A DNA stretch of 64,000 nt, taken from assembly GCA_023436775.1 (NCBI GenBank), contig JAEZHW010000045.1:1-64000 (forward strand), written 5' to 3'. Both the position numbers and the translations under genes were made by a program. Within the stretch, counting starts at the first letter, position 1. Each line of letters opens with the position of its first letter. Below are positions 26,325 through 34,655 of this stretch, in pieces. Under the pieces are notes generated by a model. The model saw only the letters and a list, made by a program, of their open reading frames with translations. It did no database searches and was not told the DNA's origin. The stretch is from Actinomycetes bacterium. GTDB taxonomy: Bacteria > Actinomycetota > Actinomycetes > Actinomycetales > Microbacteriaceae.

Positions 26325-26376
26325 TTCGGGGGTTCCATTCAGCAGATTGAGGGCGCAGAGTCGCTACCCTGAGTCT

Positions 26377-28977
26377 ATGCCTCAAGCAAAATCCGGTGGA
26401 ACCAGTGTGACTTCTGCCCTGTTGAGCCTGGTGGGACTCAGCGCACTCGCAGGCCTCCTGGCAGCCATGGTTGTGGCCCCCGCAGTGGCCGTGACTGGTG
26501 TCGTCGCCAACAGCGGTATCGCCCTCTTCGACAGCTTGCCCGACAAGCTGCAGGCCGTCACGCTCTCGCAGCCGTCCAGCATGTATGCCCGCAACGGCAC
26601 AGACGAGGACGGCAACACCAAGTGGGTCAAGTTCGCACAGTTTTATGACAAGAACCGCCGCGTCATCACCTACGACGAGATCAGCCCGTACATGATCGCC
26701 GCCACGATCGCGGCCGAAGACGAGCGCTTCTACTCGCACAACGGCGTTGACCTGAAGGGTCTGATGCGTGCCTTCGTGGTGAACGCGACTTCGGGCAGCA
26801 CTGAGGAAGGCGCCTCGACCATCTCGATGCAGTTGGTCCGTAACTGGCTGCGTGAAATCGCAGAGGACAGCCAGGATCCGGAACTGCTCAAGTCCTACAA
26901 CGAGGTCACGATTGAGCGCAAGCTCCAGGAAATCAAGTACGCGATCTCGCTGGAAAAGACGATGTCCAAGGAGGACATCATCACCCAGTACCTCAACATC
27001 GCGATCTTCGGTGGTCAGGTGTACGGCATTGAGGCGGCCGCACAGCGCTACTTCTCGAAGTCCGCGATCGATCTGACGCCGGCCGAATCGGCCAGCCTGA
27101 TCGCCATCGTGCAGTACCCGAGCCTGTACCGGCTCGACCTGCCCGACAGCGCCGACAATGGCGAGGCCAACGGCTACGCCGCGACCCGCAACCGTCGTGA
27201 TGCGATTCTGAATATCATGTACGGCCGGTTGGGCCTGATCACCGAGGCCGAATTCAACGAGGCGATCGCCACCCCGGTCGAGCCAAAGATCAGCCCGGTG
27301 CCGAATGGCTGCCAGTACGCCTCGATCGATGACGGCAAGACGCAGTTCGCCAACACCTTCTGCGATTACGTCAAGGCCGAGGTGCGCAAGCTCCCGGGGC
27401 TGCACAGCGACCCGAACATGCGCATGACCGTGCTGATGCGCGGTGGCTTCCAGATCTACACCACGCTGGATGTCCGCCTGCAGAAGACGGCGCAGTCGCT
27501 CACCAAGAAGTACGTGCCGGCTGGCCGGTGGGCTGGCCTGGACGCCGGTAGCGTGGTCACCTCTGTTGAGGTCGGCACCGGTCGCATCCTGGCAATGGCC
27601 CAGAACAAGCCATACGACTCGACCGAGGCTGCGGCCAAGTCCAAGAAGAAGACCGCCATCAATTACGCGGCTGACGTGGACTACGGTGGTTCGTCCGGCT
27701 TCCAGACCGGTTCGACCTTCAAGTCTTTCACCCTGGCGACCTGGCTTGCCAATGGCCGCGCAGTCAGCGACCACGTTGATGGTTCGCAGCGTCCGTTCAA
27801 GATGAACGAGTTCACCGACTCCTGCCTCGGCGTCGGCGGCCCGGACTGGAAGCCGGCGAACGCCGGTGGTGGCGGTGGCTCGATGAGCGTGCTGCAGGCG
27901 ACCATGTCCTCGGTGAATACGGCCTTTATTGACATGGCCACCGAGCTAGACCTCTGTGAGATCCGTAAGACCGCCGAGGCGCTCGGTGCGCACCGCGCCG
28001 ACAAGAACCCGCTGCACGCCGGCCCCTCGATGGTGATCGGCTCGGACGAGGTCGCCCCGTTGAGCATGGCCGTTGCCTACGCCGCCATCGCGAACGAGGG
28101 TCAGAGCTGCACGCCGATCGCGATCGAGCGCATCGAGGCCCTGGACGGCAAGGAAGTCCCGGTCGAGCCGTCGGTCTGCAACCGCGTGCTCTCGCCGGAC
28201 GTCGCGAACGCCACCGTCTACACGCTGAAGCGAGTCATCACCGGCGGTACCGGTGTCGGCTCGAACCCGGGCGATGGCGTCCCGGTGTTCGGTAAGACGG
28301 GTACTACCGACGGCACGACGCAGACCTGGATGATGGCCTCGACCAAGAAGGTCGCGACCGCGGTCTGGGTCGGTAACGTCACCGGGAAGAAGACGCTGTA
28401 CAACTACGTGTCGAACGGCATGGGTCTAAACAACGTGCGTCACGCGATCATGAAGGCGATGCTGAAGAAGATCAACGGCATCAAGGAGTATCGCGGTGGC
28501 GACTGGAAGAGCCCGCCCGGCGCGCTGATCCAGGGCCAGAGCATCCAGGTGCCTGCCACGCTGGTGGGTATGCAGTCCGGTGAGGCTGAGGAACTGCTCG
28601 AAAGCCTCGGCTTCAACGTCAAGGTGTCGAACTCCTACATCACCTCCGACTTGCCGCGTGGCCTGGTTGCCCAGGTGATCCCGGGTGCTGGTACGAACCA
28701 GCCGCGTGGTCGACTGATCGTGCTGAAGCTCAGCAATGGCCAGGGCATCAGCATTCCGACGGTGGCCGGTATGACCGCCGCGGCGGCGGAATCCGCCCTG
28801 CGCGCGGCCGGCTTCACCGGCACGATCACCGTGGTCACGCAGCACCACGCGACTGTACCCGAACACGAGGTCATCGGTACCAACCCGGCGGCTGGCAAGT
28901 TCGCGAAGGCGAACGCGACCATCAAGATCGTGGTCAGTGCTGGCCCCGAGGTCGTACCGCCGCCGCCTGGCCCGTAG
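26377..28977 (+). CDS. Bifunctional penicillin-binding protein (class A) with two PASTA domains
   Basis: 866 residues. A membrane anchor (~18-45) precedes a family-51 glycosyltransferase with EDERFYSHNG (114-123), then a transpeptidase domain with STFK (Ser446, Lys449), SVN (512-514) and KTG (640-642). Two C-terminal PASTA-like modules (~725-866) probably sense muropeptides or beta-lactams. It polymerises and cross-links peptidoglycan, like actinobacterial PonA. All motifs are intact. The ATG at 26377 is preferred to an upstream in-frame TTG. A -10-like TACCCT ends 6 nt before the ATG, so the mRNA may be leaderless. The metallophosphoesterase gene starts 2 nt after its stop. Confidence 0.93.
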   Translation: MPQAKSGGTSVTSALLSLVGLSALAGLLAAMVVAPAVAVTGVVANSGIALFDSLPDKLQAVTLSQPSSMYARNGTDEDGNTKWVKFAQFYDKNRRVITYDEISPYMIAATIAAEDERFYSHNGVDLKGLMRAFVVNATSGSTEEGASTISMQLVRNWLREIAEDSQDPELLKSYNEVTIERKLQEIKYAISLEKTMSKEDIITQYLNIAIFGGQVYGIEAAAQRYFSKSAIDLTPAESASLIAIVQYPSLYRLDLPDSADNGEANGYAATRNRRDAILNIMYGRLGLITEAEFNEAIATPVEPKISPVPNGCQYASIDDGKTQFANTFCDYVKAEVRKLPGLHSDPNMRMTVLMRGGFQIYTTLDVRLQKTAQSLTKKYVPAGRWAGLDAGSVVTSVEVGTGRILAMAQNKPYDSTEAAAKSKKKTAINYAADVDYGGSSGFQTGSTFKSFTLATWLANGRAVSDHVDGSQRPFKMNEFTDSCLGVGGPDWKPANAGGGGGSMSVLQATMSSVNTAFIDMATELDLCEIRKTAEALGAHRADKNPLHAGPSMVIGSDEVAPLSMAVAYAAIANEGQSCTPIAIERIEALDGKEVPVEPSVCNRVLSPDVANATVYTLKRVITGGTGVGSNPGDGVPVFGKTGTTDGTTQTWMMASTKKVATAVWVGNVTGKKTLYNYVSNGMGLNNVRHAIMKAMLKKINGIKEYRGGDWKSPPGALIQGQSIQVPATLVGMQSGEAEELLESLGFNVKVSNSYITSDLPRGLVAQVIPGAGTNQPRGRLIVLKLSNGQGISIPTVAGMTAAAAESALRAAGFTGTITVVTQHHATVPEHEVIGTNPAAGKFAKANATIKIVVSAGPEVVPPPPGP

Positions 28978-28979
28978 CC

Positions 28980-29918
28980 ATGGCGCGCACTACGAATCGC
29001 ATTGGCAGCGTCCTCGGCGGGCTTACGCTCGCCGGGGGCGCTGTCCTCGCGTATGCCTCACTGATTGAGCGCAACGCCTACACCGTCCGACGGCACACCA
29101 TCCCCGTGTTGCCGCGCGGCGCCACCCCGTTCCGGGTGCTGCATCTGAGCGACCTACACTTGGCGCCGTGGCAACAGATGCGCATTGACTGGCTGCGCTC
29201 GCTCGGCGCGCTCCGCCCCGACCTGGTGGTACTGACCGGCGACCTCCTGGGTCACCGGGAAGCGATCCCCGCGGTTGGCGAGGCATTGGCACCGCTGGCA
29301 GGCATCCCCGGCGTGTATGTGCACGGCTCGAACGACTACTTCGGCCCGGTGCTGAAGAACCCGCTGCGCTACATCATGCCCTCACTGAACCGGGAGCACG
29401 TCTTCGGCGACGTTCTGGACACGGCGGCGCTGGATGCACTCCTGGACGGCTACGGCTGGACGAACCTGGACAACACCGCCGCGGTGGTCGAGGTTGGGGA
29501 CCAGGCGATCACCTTCCTCGGCACGGACGATGCGCATCTGCATCGTGACGACCTTGATGTGCTGCCCGAGGCCCTGAACGCCCTTCGCGAGGGGCATGGC
29601 CAGCTCCCGCCGCTGCGCTTCGGGGTGACCCACGCGCCGTACCGTCGCGTGCTGAACACCCTTACCGACCTTGGCGCGAGCCTGATCTTCGCCGGACACA
29701 CCCACGGTGGCCAGGTGCGGATCCCCTTCGTCCAGTCCGCGCCCGCGACAAACTGCGACATTCCGGGCGATCAGGCCCGTGGTGTGAGCCACTGGCACCA
29801 CGGTGGCCGCAGCGCATGGTTGAACGTTTCGGCCGGCGTGGGTACCGCGATTACCGCCCCGGTGCGCTTTGCCTGCCGCCCGGAAGTCTCGCTGCTGAGC
29901 CTGGTTCCTGGCCGCTGA
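28980..29918 (+). CDS. Membrane-associated metallophosphoesterase
   Basis: 312 residues of the calcineurin-like phosphoesterase family (YaeI/YkuE-like). An N-terminal hydrophobic stretch (~8-30) is followed by the metal-binding motifs LSDLHLA, GDLLGH, GSNDYF (variant of GNHD) and GHTHGGQ. Relatives hydrolyse lipid pyrophosphates or act at the envelope. It is co-transcribed with the PBP gene, which points to a role in envelope metabolism, but its substrate is not known. Confidence 0.88.
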   Translation: MARTTNRIGSVLGGLTLAGGAVLAYASLIERNAYTVRRHTIPVLPRGATPFRVLHLSDLHLAPWQQMRIDWLRSLGALRPDLVVLTGDLLGHREAIPAVGEALAPLAGIPGVYVHGSNDYFGPVLKNPLRYIMPSLNREHVFGDVLDTAALDALLDGYGWTNLDNTAAVVEVGDQAITFLGTDDAHLHRDDLDVLPEALNALREGHGQLPPLRFGVTHAPYRRVLNTLTDLGASLIFAGHTHGGQVRIPFVQSAPATNCDIPGDQARGVSHWHHGGRSAWLNVSAGVGTAITAPVRFACRPEVSLLSLVPGR

Positions 29919-30076
29919 CCACTGCCACGAGGCGGGTCTGGCCGACATCCTGAGCCTTCGTTCGCCCGTTTCCGGCGATTTCGCGGCTGCGGAGGCTGCT
30001 CGATGCAACACCAAGCCCAGCAGTGGGCTATGCTTGTTGAGGCCCAAACGTCGGACAGCGTCTGACGGATGGTTTC

Positions 30077-30150
30077 CGGGGTGTGGCGCAGCTTGGTAGC
30101 GCGCGTCGTTCGGGACGACGAGGCCGCAGGTTCAAATCCTGTCACCCCGA
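30077..30150 (+). tRNA. tRNA-Pro (anticodon CGG)
   Basis: Acceptor CGGGGTG/CACCCCG, D arm GCGC...GCGC, anticodon arm CGTCG-TTCGGGA-CGACG with CGG for CCG codons, T arm GCAGG-TTCAAAT-CCTGT, discriminator A. The 3' CCA is not encoded. Its last 7-8 nt and the following bases recur at 30329-30340. Confidence 0.96.
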
Positions 30151-30151
30151 C

Positions 30152-30194
30152 ATACTGAAGAAGGCCACCCCTCGCGGGTGGCCTTCTTCAGTAT
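30152..30194 (+). terminator. 19-bp terminator hairpin after tRNA-Pro
   Basis: Arms 30152-30170 and 30176-30194 are a perfect 19-bp inverted repeat with a CTCGC loop, starting 2 nt after the tRNA. It is unusually long for a tRNA terminator and could serve both strands. Confidence 0.8.
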
Positions 30195-30240
30195 TCGCGG
30201 TAGTCAGGCGGGGCCACGCTGCCCGGAGGCTCCGAATGCC
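30181..30240. repeat. Dispersed repeat copy 1 (tRNA-Pro side)
   Basis: This segment is about 80% identical by eye to 35148-35206 (shared cores CGCGGT[A/C]GTCAGGCGGG and GAGGCTCCGA). Each copy begins inside the right arm of a terminator hairpin. The remaining spacer (30241-30346) shows only a 10-bp inverted repeat AATGCCGCTG/CAGCGGCATT and no gene. Confidence 0.6.
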
Positions 30241-30328
30241 GCTGCTTCCGCACTCGGCCGAAAACAGCAGGCCTCTGCTGGAAGCTACCCCGCAAGCACA
30301 GCGGCATTTGGAGGGGGCAGTGGGGACG

Positions 30329-30340
30329 CACCCCGACATA
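30329..30340. repeat. Duplicate of the tRNA-Pro 3' end (att-like)
   Basis: CACCCCGACATA matches the tRNA-Pro end and flank at 30143-30154 exactly, 186 bp away. A duplicated tRNA 3' end is the classic trace of site-specific integration. Only 12 nt match, so chance is not excluded. Confidence 0.4.
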
Positions 30341-30346
30341 TGAGAA

Positions 30347-30370
30347 GAGACCGCCCACTCGGGCGGTCTC
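30347..30370 (-). terminator. Terminator of the adaptor/ATPase/FtsX operon
   Basis: GAGACCGCCC/GGGCGGTCTC, a 10-bp stem with a 4-nt loop, lies 28 nt beyond the permease stop. On the minus strand it is followed by a pyrimidine-rich TCTTCTCATAT run. Confidence 0.75.
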
Positions 30371-30397
30371 GATCGGTTGAACCTGGTCAGTTCCCGT

Positions 30398-31537
30398 CTA
30401 CGGCACCCGCAGTTCACTGATCGGTTCGCGGCGTGCCGCGACGATCGCAGGCAGCACGGCGGCAGCGACTGCAGCGAGCACTGCAAGTACGACGACCGCC
30501 AGAAAGTAGGTGAGCGCGGGCAGCGGGTCACCGCCGATCGCCAGCACGAGGGCTGCGATGACGGCGCCGGTGACTGCTCCGGCGACCGCGAGGAAAGCGG
30601 TCTGCGCCACCAGCATCGTGACGATCAGGCGCTGACTCGCACCGAGGGCGCGGCGGCGACCGAAGTCGCGTCGCCGCAACAGGACGAGGGCGAACAGAAT
30701 GCCTGCCTGCACCAGCACCAGCACGCTGAAGATGCCCAGCACGATCGTGAAGTTCGAGGCGCTGAGCTGGCCGGACAGCACGTCGCGCAGTTCAGCGAGG
30801 CTGCCGCTGCGGCCGACCTGCACCTTGTCGCGGCTGTCGGCGCCGATGAGTTCGACGACGGTCGGCAGCAGCCCCTCGATCCGGTACGGGTCCGCGAAGC
30901 GGGCGACGATCATGCTGAGGGCACCGCGGCCGTCGGCCGAAGTGGCAGGCACGCGCTCCAGCGGATCCACCGGCACGATCAGGGTGAGCGGCTCGAACTG
31001 TTCCAGATACTCCGGCACAATACTGCGACCCGCCACCGGGAGCGCCACCCCGGTCAATGGACGGACCGCCCCGGCCGCCTCCAGCAGGCCGAACTCGCTT
31101 ACGGCCTGATCGGAGAGGAACACTCGCGGGCTGTCGACTGGACTGGGTGTGGCCGCCGCGGGCGAAAACACGCTCAGGTCGGTGGACCAGACCATGCGCA
31201 TCGGCACCCGCTTGCCCTCCGGCAGCGCTGCATTCACGCCGTCCTGCGCCGGCCCCACCGCGGCCAACCACTCAATGTCCGCCACGGTGGCGAGACGCTG
31301 CACCACGGACGGGTCGACGCCGGCGCCGCCCTCCAGTCGAAACACGACCGTGCGGCTCGCCGCCGAATCGATCGTGCTCAGCACCCGGTGCTCGATGCCG
31401 GCGACGCGGCCGGCGGTCAGCAGCACCGCGCCGGCGAGCGCCGCAACGACCAGCATGGTGGCGAGCGAGGCGACGCGCTGCGACTTCGCCGCCGCTACCG
31501 CCTCGCGCAGAATCAGTCGGATCGGAACCCGGGTCAC
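30398..31537 (-). CDS. FtsX-like ABC transporter permease
   Basis: 379 residues with the MacB/FtsX layout: one membrane helix near residues 25-45, a large extracellular domain (~46-255) and three C-terminal helices (~262-375), the last ending in AARREPISELRVP. It works with the ATPase whose stop it overlaps by 4 nt (GTGA). MacB-type proteins are mechanotransmitters that expel peptides or act on the envelope and do not carry classical import. Context next to a small secreted peptide suggests peptide export, immunity or resistance. GTG start. Confidence 0.85.
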   Translation of the reverse strand: MTRVPIRLILREAVAAAKSQRVASLATMLVVAALAGAVLLTAGRVAGIEHRVLSTIDSAASRTVVFRLEGGAGVDPSVVQRLATVADIEWLAAVGPAQDGVNAALPEGKRVPMRMVWSTDLSVFSPAAATPSPVDSPRVFLSDQAVSEFGLLEAAGAVRPLTGVALPVAGRSIVPEYLEQFEPLTLIVPVDPLERVPATSADGRGALSMIVARFADPYRIEGLLPTVVELIGADSRDKVQVGRSGSLAELRDVLSGQLSASNFTIVLGIFSVLVLVQAGILFALVLLRRRDFGRRRALGASQRLIVTMLVAQTAFLAVAGAVTGAVIAALVLAIGGDPLPALTYFLAVVVLAVLAAVAAAVLPAIVAARREPISELRVP

Positions 31538-32166
31538 AGTTGCACCTGCCGATCGCAGCGCACCATGAAGGCGGGGTCGTGGGTGGCGACGATGACGGTG
31601 GCGCCGGCGTCGGCTCGGGCCCTCAGAGCGGTGAACACCAGGTCCGAGGTGGCGGCATCGAGGTTGCCGGTCGGCTCATCGGCGAGGATGAACTCTGGAT
31701 CGCCGATCAGCGCCCGCACCAGCGCGATGCGCTGCGCCTGCCCGCCCGAGACCTGACCGGGCCTGCGCCACGGGTCCAGGTCGACACCGAAATCGGCGAG
31801 CAGCCTCTGCGCGTGATCCCGCCACTCGTCCGCGTCGAGGCCCCGGTACAGCGCCACTTCGAGCACATTGTCGATCACGGTACGGGTCGCATCCAGCGCG
31901 GCGTCCTGGAACACGAATCCGAAGCGGGCGGCGCGCACCGCCGCACGGGGCCCGTCGCTGAGCGCGGACACCGGCTCCTCCCCCAACCGCACTGATCCGC
32001 TGTCGGGCCGCAGCATCAGGCCCAGGATGTAGAGCAGTGTGGATTTGCCGCGACCGCTCGGCCCGGTGAGGGCGACAACTTCGCCGGGATAGAAGTCGTC
32101 GCTGAACGAGTCGATGATGGGTCGGTCGGCGAAGTAGCCGAACCGTATCTCGTGGGCGGTGAGCAT
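31534..32166 (-). CDS. MacB/LolD-type ABC transporter ATPase
   Basis: 210 residues, one ATP-binding domain: Walker A GPSGRGKST (35-43), signature VSGGQAQRIALVRAL, Walker B FILADEPTGNLD, which is the MacB/LolD consensus. ATG at 32166, 2 nt after the adaptor stop. It forms an exporter-like complex with the downstream permease. Confidence 0.9.
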   Translation of the reverse strand: MLTAHEIRFGYFADRPIIDSFSDDFYPGEVVALTGPSGRGKSTLLYILGLMLRPDSGSVRLGEEPVSALSDGPRAAVRAARFGFVFQDAALDATRTVIDNVLEVALYRGLDADEWRDHAQRLLADFGVDLDPWRRPGQVSGGQAQRIALVRALIGDPEFILADEPTGNLDAATSDLVFTALRARADAGATVIVATHDPAFMVRCDRQVQL

Positions 32167-32168
32167 TA

Positions 32169-33296
32169 TTACTCGGCCTCGGCCGGTGCCCCGTCGCCGC
32201 TCCCGGTTCCTGGCCCTGTGCGGGACGAGAGCCCGCCGATCTGGACGCGATCCCCCGGCGCGAGCGGCCCAGTCACGACCGCCTGCCCATTGGCGGATCC
32301 CAGGACGTGCACCGGGATGGCCTCGCCGTCCGTGCCGATCACGACGACCTGGCCGCTCGGTTCGGTGACGAGCGCCGCAACCGGCACCAGGGTGCCGGTC
32401 ATGGTTTCGGCGTAGACGATTTCGCCGGGCAGGTAGCTGGCGCCCGTGGTGGCGATGCTGTCGCAGTGATCGCCGCAGATGCTGGCACCGTCGATGCCCG
32501 TCAGGACGGCGGTGAGTTCTCGAGTGTCGGGATCTTCGTCGATGCGCGCGATGGTGCCTCGCAGGGTCTGGTCACCGGACCGGAACTCGACGATGTGGCC
32601 GGCGCGCACCAGGGCGACCTGGTGCTGCAGTAGGCGCACCGTGAATTGGGGTTCGGTGCCGAGGGTCTGGATCGCGGCCTCTCCGCCGGCCAGGGTGGCG
32701 TCGCGGTAGACGATCTTGCTGTCGACGCCGACCTTCGCGGGCAGCGTGGTCAGGAACGCGACGTCACCGAGGCGCACCACGCCGTCCTGTGCGATGCCAA
32801 GCTTCTTCTGCCAGCGTTGCACTGCCGTGCGCGTGGCATATCCGAAGTCGCCGTCGGCAGGGCCGCTGTAGACCTTGACCGCGCGCAGCAGTTGCTGCAA
32901 CTGCTTGACGTCCGTGCCGCGCGTTCCTTGCATCAGGTCGCGGTAGGCGGGCACGCTGCCCTTGGCCAGCACGACGGGCCGTCCCGCGACTCGGTATGCG
33001 ATCTCACCGGCTTTCGCATCGGCGATGTCGGCCAGGCGCACACCCGTCACGACCCCGACTGCCCGGTTGTGGGCTGCCGTTCGCACCGGCCACTGCGCGA
33101 CCACGTTCACCGGCAGAGTCTGCCCGATCTCACCCTCGGTCACCACCGCATAGCTCGGCTCTGCAACCTGCGCCGGTTCCCGGCCGGGCGCCAGCACGGT
33201 CAGCACCGACCACGCCGCCAGCGCCGTAACGACAACGGCGGCGAGCACCCCCAACAGCATGGTGCGCAACCGCACCGTCCGCAGTTCTCCACTCAT
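32169..33296 (-). CDS. Membrane-anchored adaptor with a peptidoglycan-binding domain
   Basis: 375 residues. An N-terminal membrane helix (~12-36) is followed by a HlyD/MacA-like barrel region into which a PG_binding_1 module is inserted (~124-170, GTRGTDVKQLQQLL ... DGDFGYATRTAVQRWQ). The C-terminal part has beta-rich adaptor sequence with two Cys (ICGDHC). It is expected to link the exporter to the cell wall. First gene of the three-gene transporter unit. A Gly/Ser/Ala tail ends the protein. Confidence 0.85.
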   Translation of the reverse strand: MSGELRTVRLRTMLLGVLAAVVVTALAAWSVLTVLAPGREPAQVAEPSYAVVTEGEIGQTLPVNVVAQWPVRTAAHNRAVGVVTGVRLADIADAKAGEIAYRVAGRPVVLAKGSVPAYRDLMQGTRGTDVKQLQQLLRAVKVYSGPADGDFGYATRTAVQRWQKKLGIAQDGVVRLGDVAFLTTLPAKVGVDSKIVYRDATLAGGEAAIQTLGTEPQFTVRLLQHQVALVRAGHIVEFRSGDQTLRGTIARIDEDPDTRELTAVLTGIDGASICGDHCDSIATTGASYLPGEIVYAETMTGTLVPVAALVTEPSGQVVVIGTDGEAIPVHVLGSANGQAVVTGPLAPGDRVQIGGLSSRTGPGTGSGDGAPAEAE

Positions 33297-33333
33297 GACG
33301 TTGTTCGCCCCTCAGCCAGCACCCACGTTATAG

Positions 33334-33377
33334 CCTGTGTGTGCTGGCTCAGCAGTGCGCCAGCCAGCACACACAGG
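33334..33377 (-). repeat. 16-bp inverted repeat between peptide gene and transporter operon
   Basis: CCTGTGTGTGCTGGCT (33334-33349) and its exact complement (33362-33377) enclose a 12-nt loop. A third partial copy of AGCCAGCAC lies at 33315-33323. It starts 4 nt after the peptide-gene stop on the minus strand. It may be a partial terminator letting the peptide be made in excess over the transporter. Confidence 0.7.
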
Positions 33378-33381
33378 ATGG

Positions 33382-33723
33382 CTACTTCTGGTTGGTCTGG
33401 GTGTAACCGCAATACATCGAGCCAGTCGAAGGCCCGTTCCCTTCAACCGCCCAATACAGGATCTCGCTGAAACCGAAGCTTTTCCAGGACTTCCTCCACT
33501 GTCCAACCATTAGCTGCGACTCAGAACTACTTCCCTTTTTTCTTTGCGTGTGAAAGTGAGCCGTAGGTGTCAGGAGTGTGGTGCTCAAGTGTGTAACGAC
33601 TGAGTATGCGTGGTATCCACAGGTCGCACCTCCCCCAGTGTGCACGCCAGCGAACGCCGGCCCTCCGCCAGCAACCAAGACCAAGACCGCGGCCAGACCA
33701 ACAATAGAACGCTTGATACGCAT
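33382..33723 (-). CDS. Small secreted two-cysteine peptide, lactococcin 972-like
   Basis: 113 residues. Sec signal MRIKRSIVGLAAVLVLVAGG with cleavage predicted after AFA (residue 25), giving an ~88-residue mature product with exactly two Cys (35, 105) that could form a disulfide. The mature part begins GVHTGGG, then has YS..TH, a His-rich TPTAHFHT, GQW and a late YW. Order and spacing resemble lactococcin 972 bacteriocins (GGG start, YSxYxH, KTHSAT, GxW, YY), although no long identity is seen. ATG at 33723 has a strong GGGGGG site. The adjacent ABC module fits export or immunity. Alternative: an unrelated secreted effector. Confidence 0.5.
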   Translation of the reverse strand: MRIKRSIVGLAAVLVLVAGGGPAFAGVHTGGGATCGYHAYSVVTHLSTTLLTPTAHFHTQRKKGSSSESQLMVGQWRKSWKSFGFSEILYWAVEGNGPSTGSMYCGYTQTNQK

Positions 33724-33778
33724 AAATTCCCCCCAAAGCTTTCCAACGGGGCTCCTCAGCATTACAGGTTCCCACCTC

Positions 33779-33807
33779 ACTATTTCGCAGATCGAGACTC
33801 AGTTCAA
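33779..33807 (-). promoter_or_regulatory. Candidate promoter of the secreted-peptide gene
   Basis: TTGAAC (33807-33802) and AATAGT (33784-33779) are 17 bp apart on the minus strand, 56 nt before the ATG. Moderate match only. Confidence 0.35.
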
Positions 33808-33888
33808 GAGTTTTCTGGCAAATACTCAAATAGTGTGCGAGCATTAACATGTCGGGGTACATGTACTGCGCCAAATTTGGAGGGCCTA

Positions 33889-34578
33889 GTGTTCGCAAAG
33901 CGAATTCCGATTGTTGCGCTGACGTTGCTCGCCGTCAGCGGCTGCGCATCCGCCCCTACTCCAGAAATTCAGCCAATCGCGCCCCCGATCATCCCACTTG
34001 GAGGTGCTGAACTTGACGCCAGCCTGCGAGCGACCGCAGACGAAAAATGGGCCAACATCGTTGCACAGTGGCCCGATGCGGTACGACCCGAAGTCGCGCT
34101 GATCCGTCCGATCATTGCCCCTGACTACCTGCCAGCACAGGTGCGCTGCATGAGCGACCGAGGCTGGCCAGCACGGATGACCTCCAAACGCGGCGCAGAG
34201 ATTGGCCTCAGGGAGGGCGCCTCCGAACTGGAGTTCCAAGTCGCCAAGTACGAGTGTCAGGTCGAATATCCGCTGCTGCCCGTTCAGTCTGGCTCTGCTC
34301 TCCCAGGGCATGATCGCTACCTCTACGACCTGATCGTCAACGCCCATCTGCCGTGTCTGCGCGGTCTTGGTGTCAGCTACCCAGCACCTCCGTCGTTTCA
34401 GGAATACCTGGACAGTGGCGGTGACTACTTCATCTGGGATGGACTGAGCCTCACCTGGACGGCATCAGGTGCACTCCTGACCCGGGAAGAAGAAGAGCGA
34501 ATCTCTGATCAGTGCCATACTGACGGCCCTGAAGTCGAGGCGCGGTACGACGAGCTCCGACCCCAGTACGGACTGTAG
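33889..34578 (+). CDS. Hypothetical lipoprotein
   Basis: 229 residues. Lipoprotein signal FAKRIPIVALTLLAVSGC with Cys19. The mature part has four further Cys (contexts VRCMSD, YECQV, LPCLRG, DQCHT) and many Tyr/Trp, but no domain I recognise. GTG at 33889 follows a GGAGG site, while the long in-frame extension upstream overlaps the divergent peptide gene. It is transcribed divergently from the lactococcin-like gene, so a role in immunity is conceivable, but nothing shows it. Confidence 0.8.
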   Translation: MFAKRIPIVALTLLAVSGCASAPTPEIQPIAPPIIPLGGAELDASLRATADEKWANIVAQWPDAVRPEVALIRPIIAPDYLPAQVRCMSDRGWPARMTSKRGAEIGLREGASELEFQVAKYECQVEYPLLPVQSGSALPGHDRYLYDLIVNAHLPCLRGLGVSYPAPPSFQEYLDSGGDYFIWDGLSLTWTASGALLTREEEERISDQCHTDGPEVEARYDELRPQYGL

Positions 34579-34579
34579 G

Positions 34580-34655
34580 CGGTAGTCGCCGCAGCGCTTT
34601 CACCCTGATGCATCGTCAACATGCTTCCTTTCTCATCAGAGAAATGCGACTACCG
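34580..34655. terminator. Inverted repeat between convergent genes
   Basis: CGGTAGTCGC (34580-34589) and GCGACTACCG (34646-34655) are exact inverted copies, with inner CTGATG/CATCAG arms, around ~30 nt. It overlaps the HTH-gene stop. It could be a bidirectional terminator or a small non-autonomous element end. Confidence 0.45.

Noticed and set aside
30398..32166. Reading the FtsX-like permease and ATPase as the FtsEX cell-division pair
   Set aside because: The permease has a MacB-like large extracellular domain and an adaptor partner; FtsEX in actinobacteria lies with prfB/smpB, which are absent here.
33527..33898. 123-codon minus-strand frame overlapping the secreted-peptide gene
   Set aside because: Another frame of the same strand; lacks signal peptide and ribosome site, while the overlapping frame has both.
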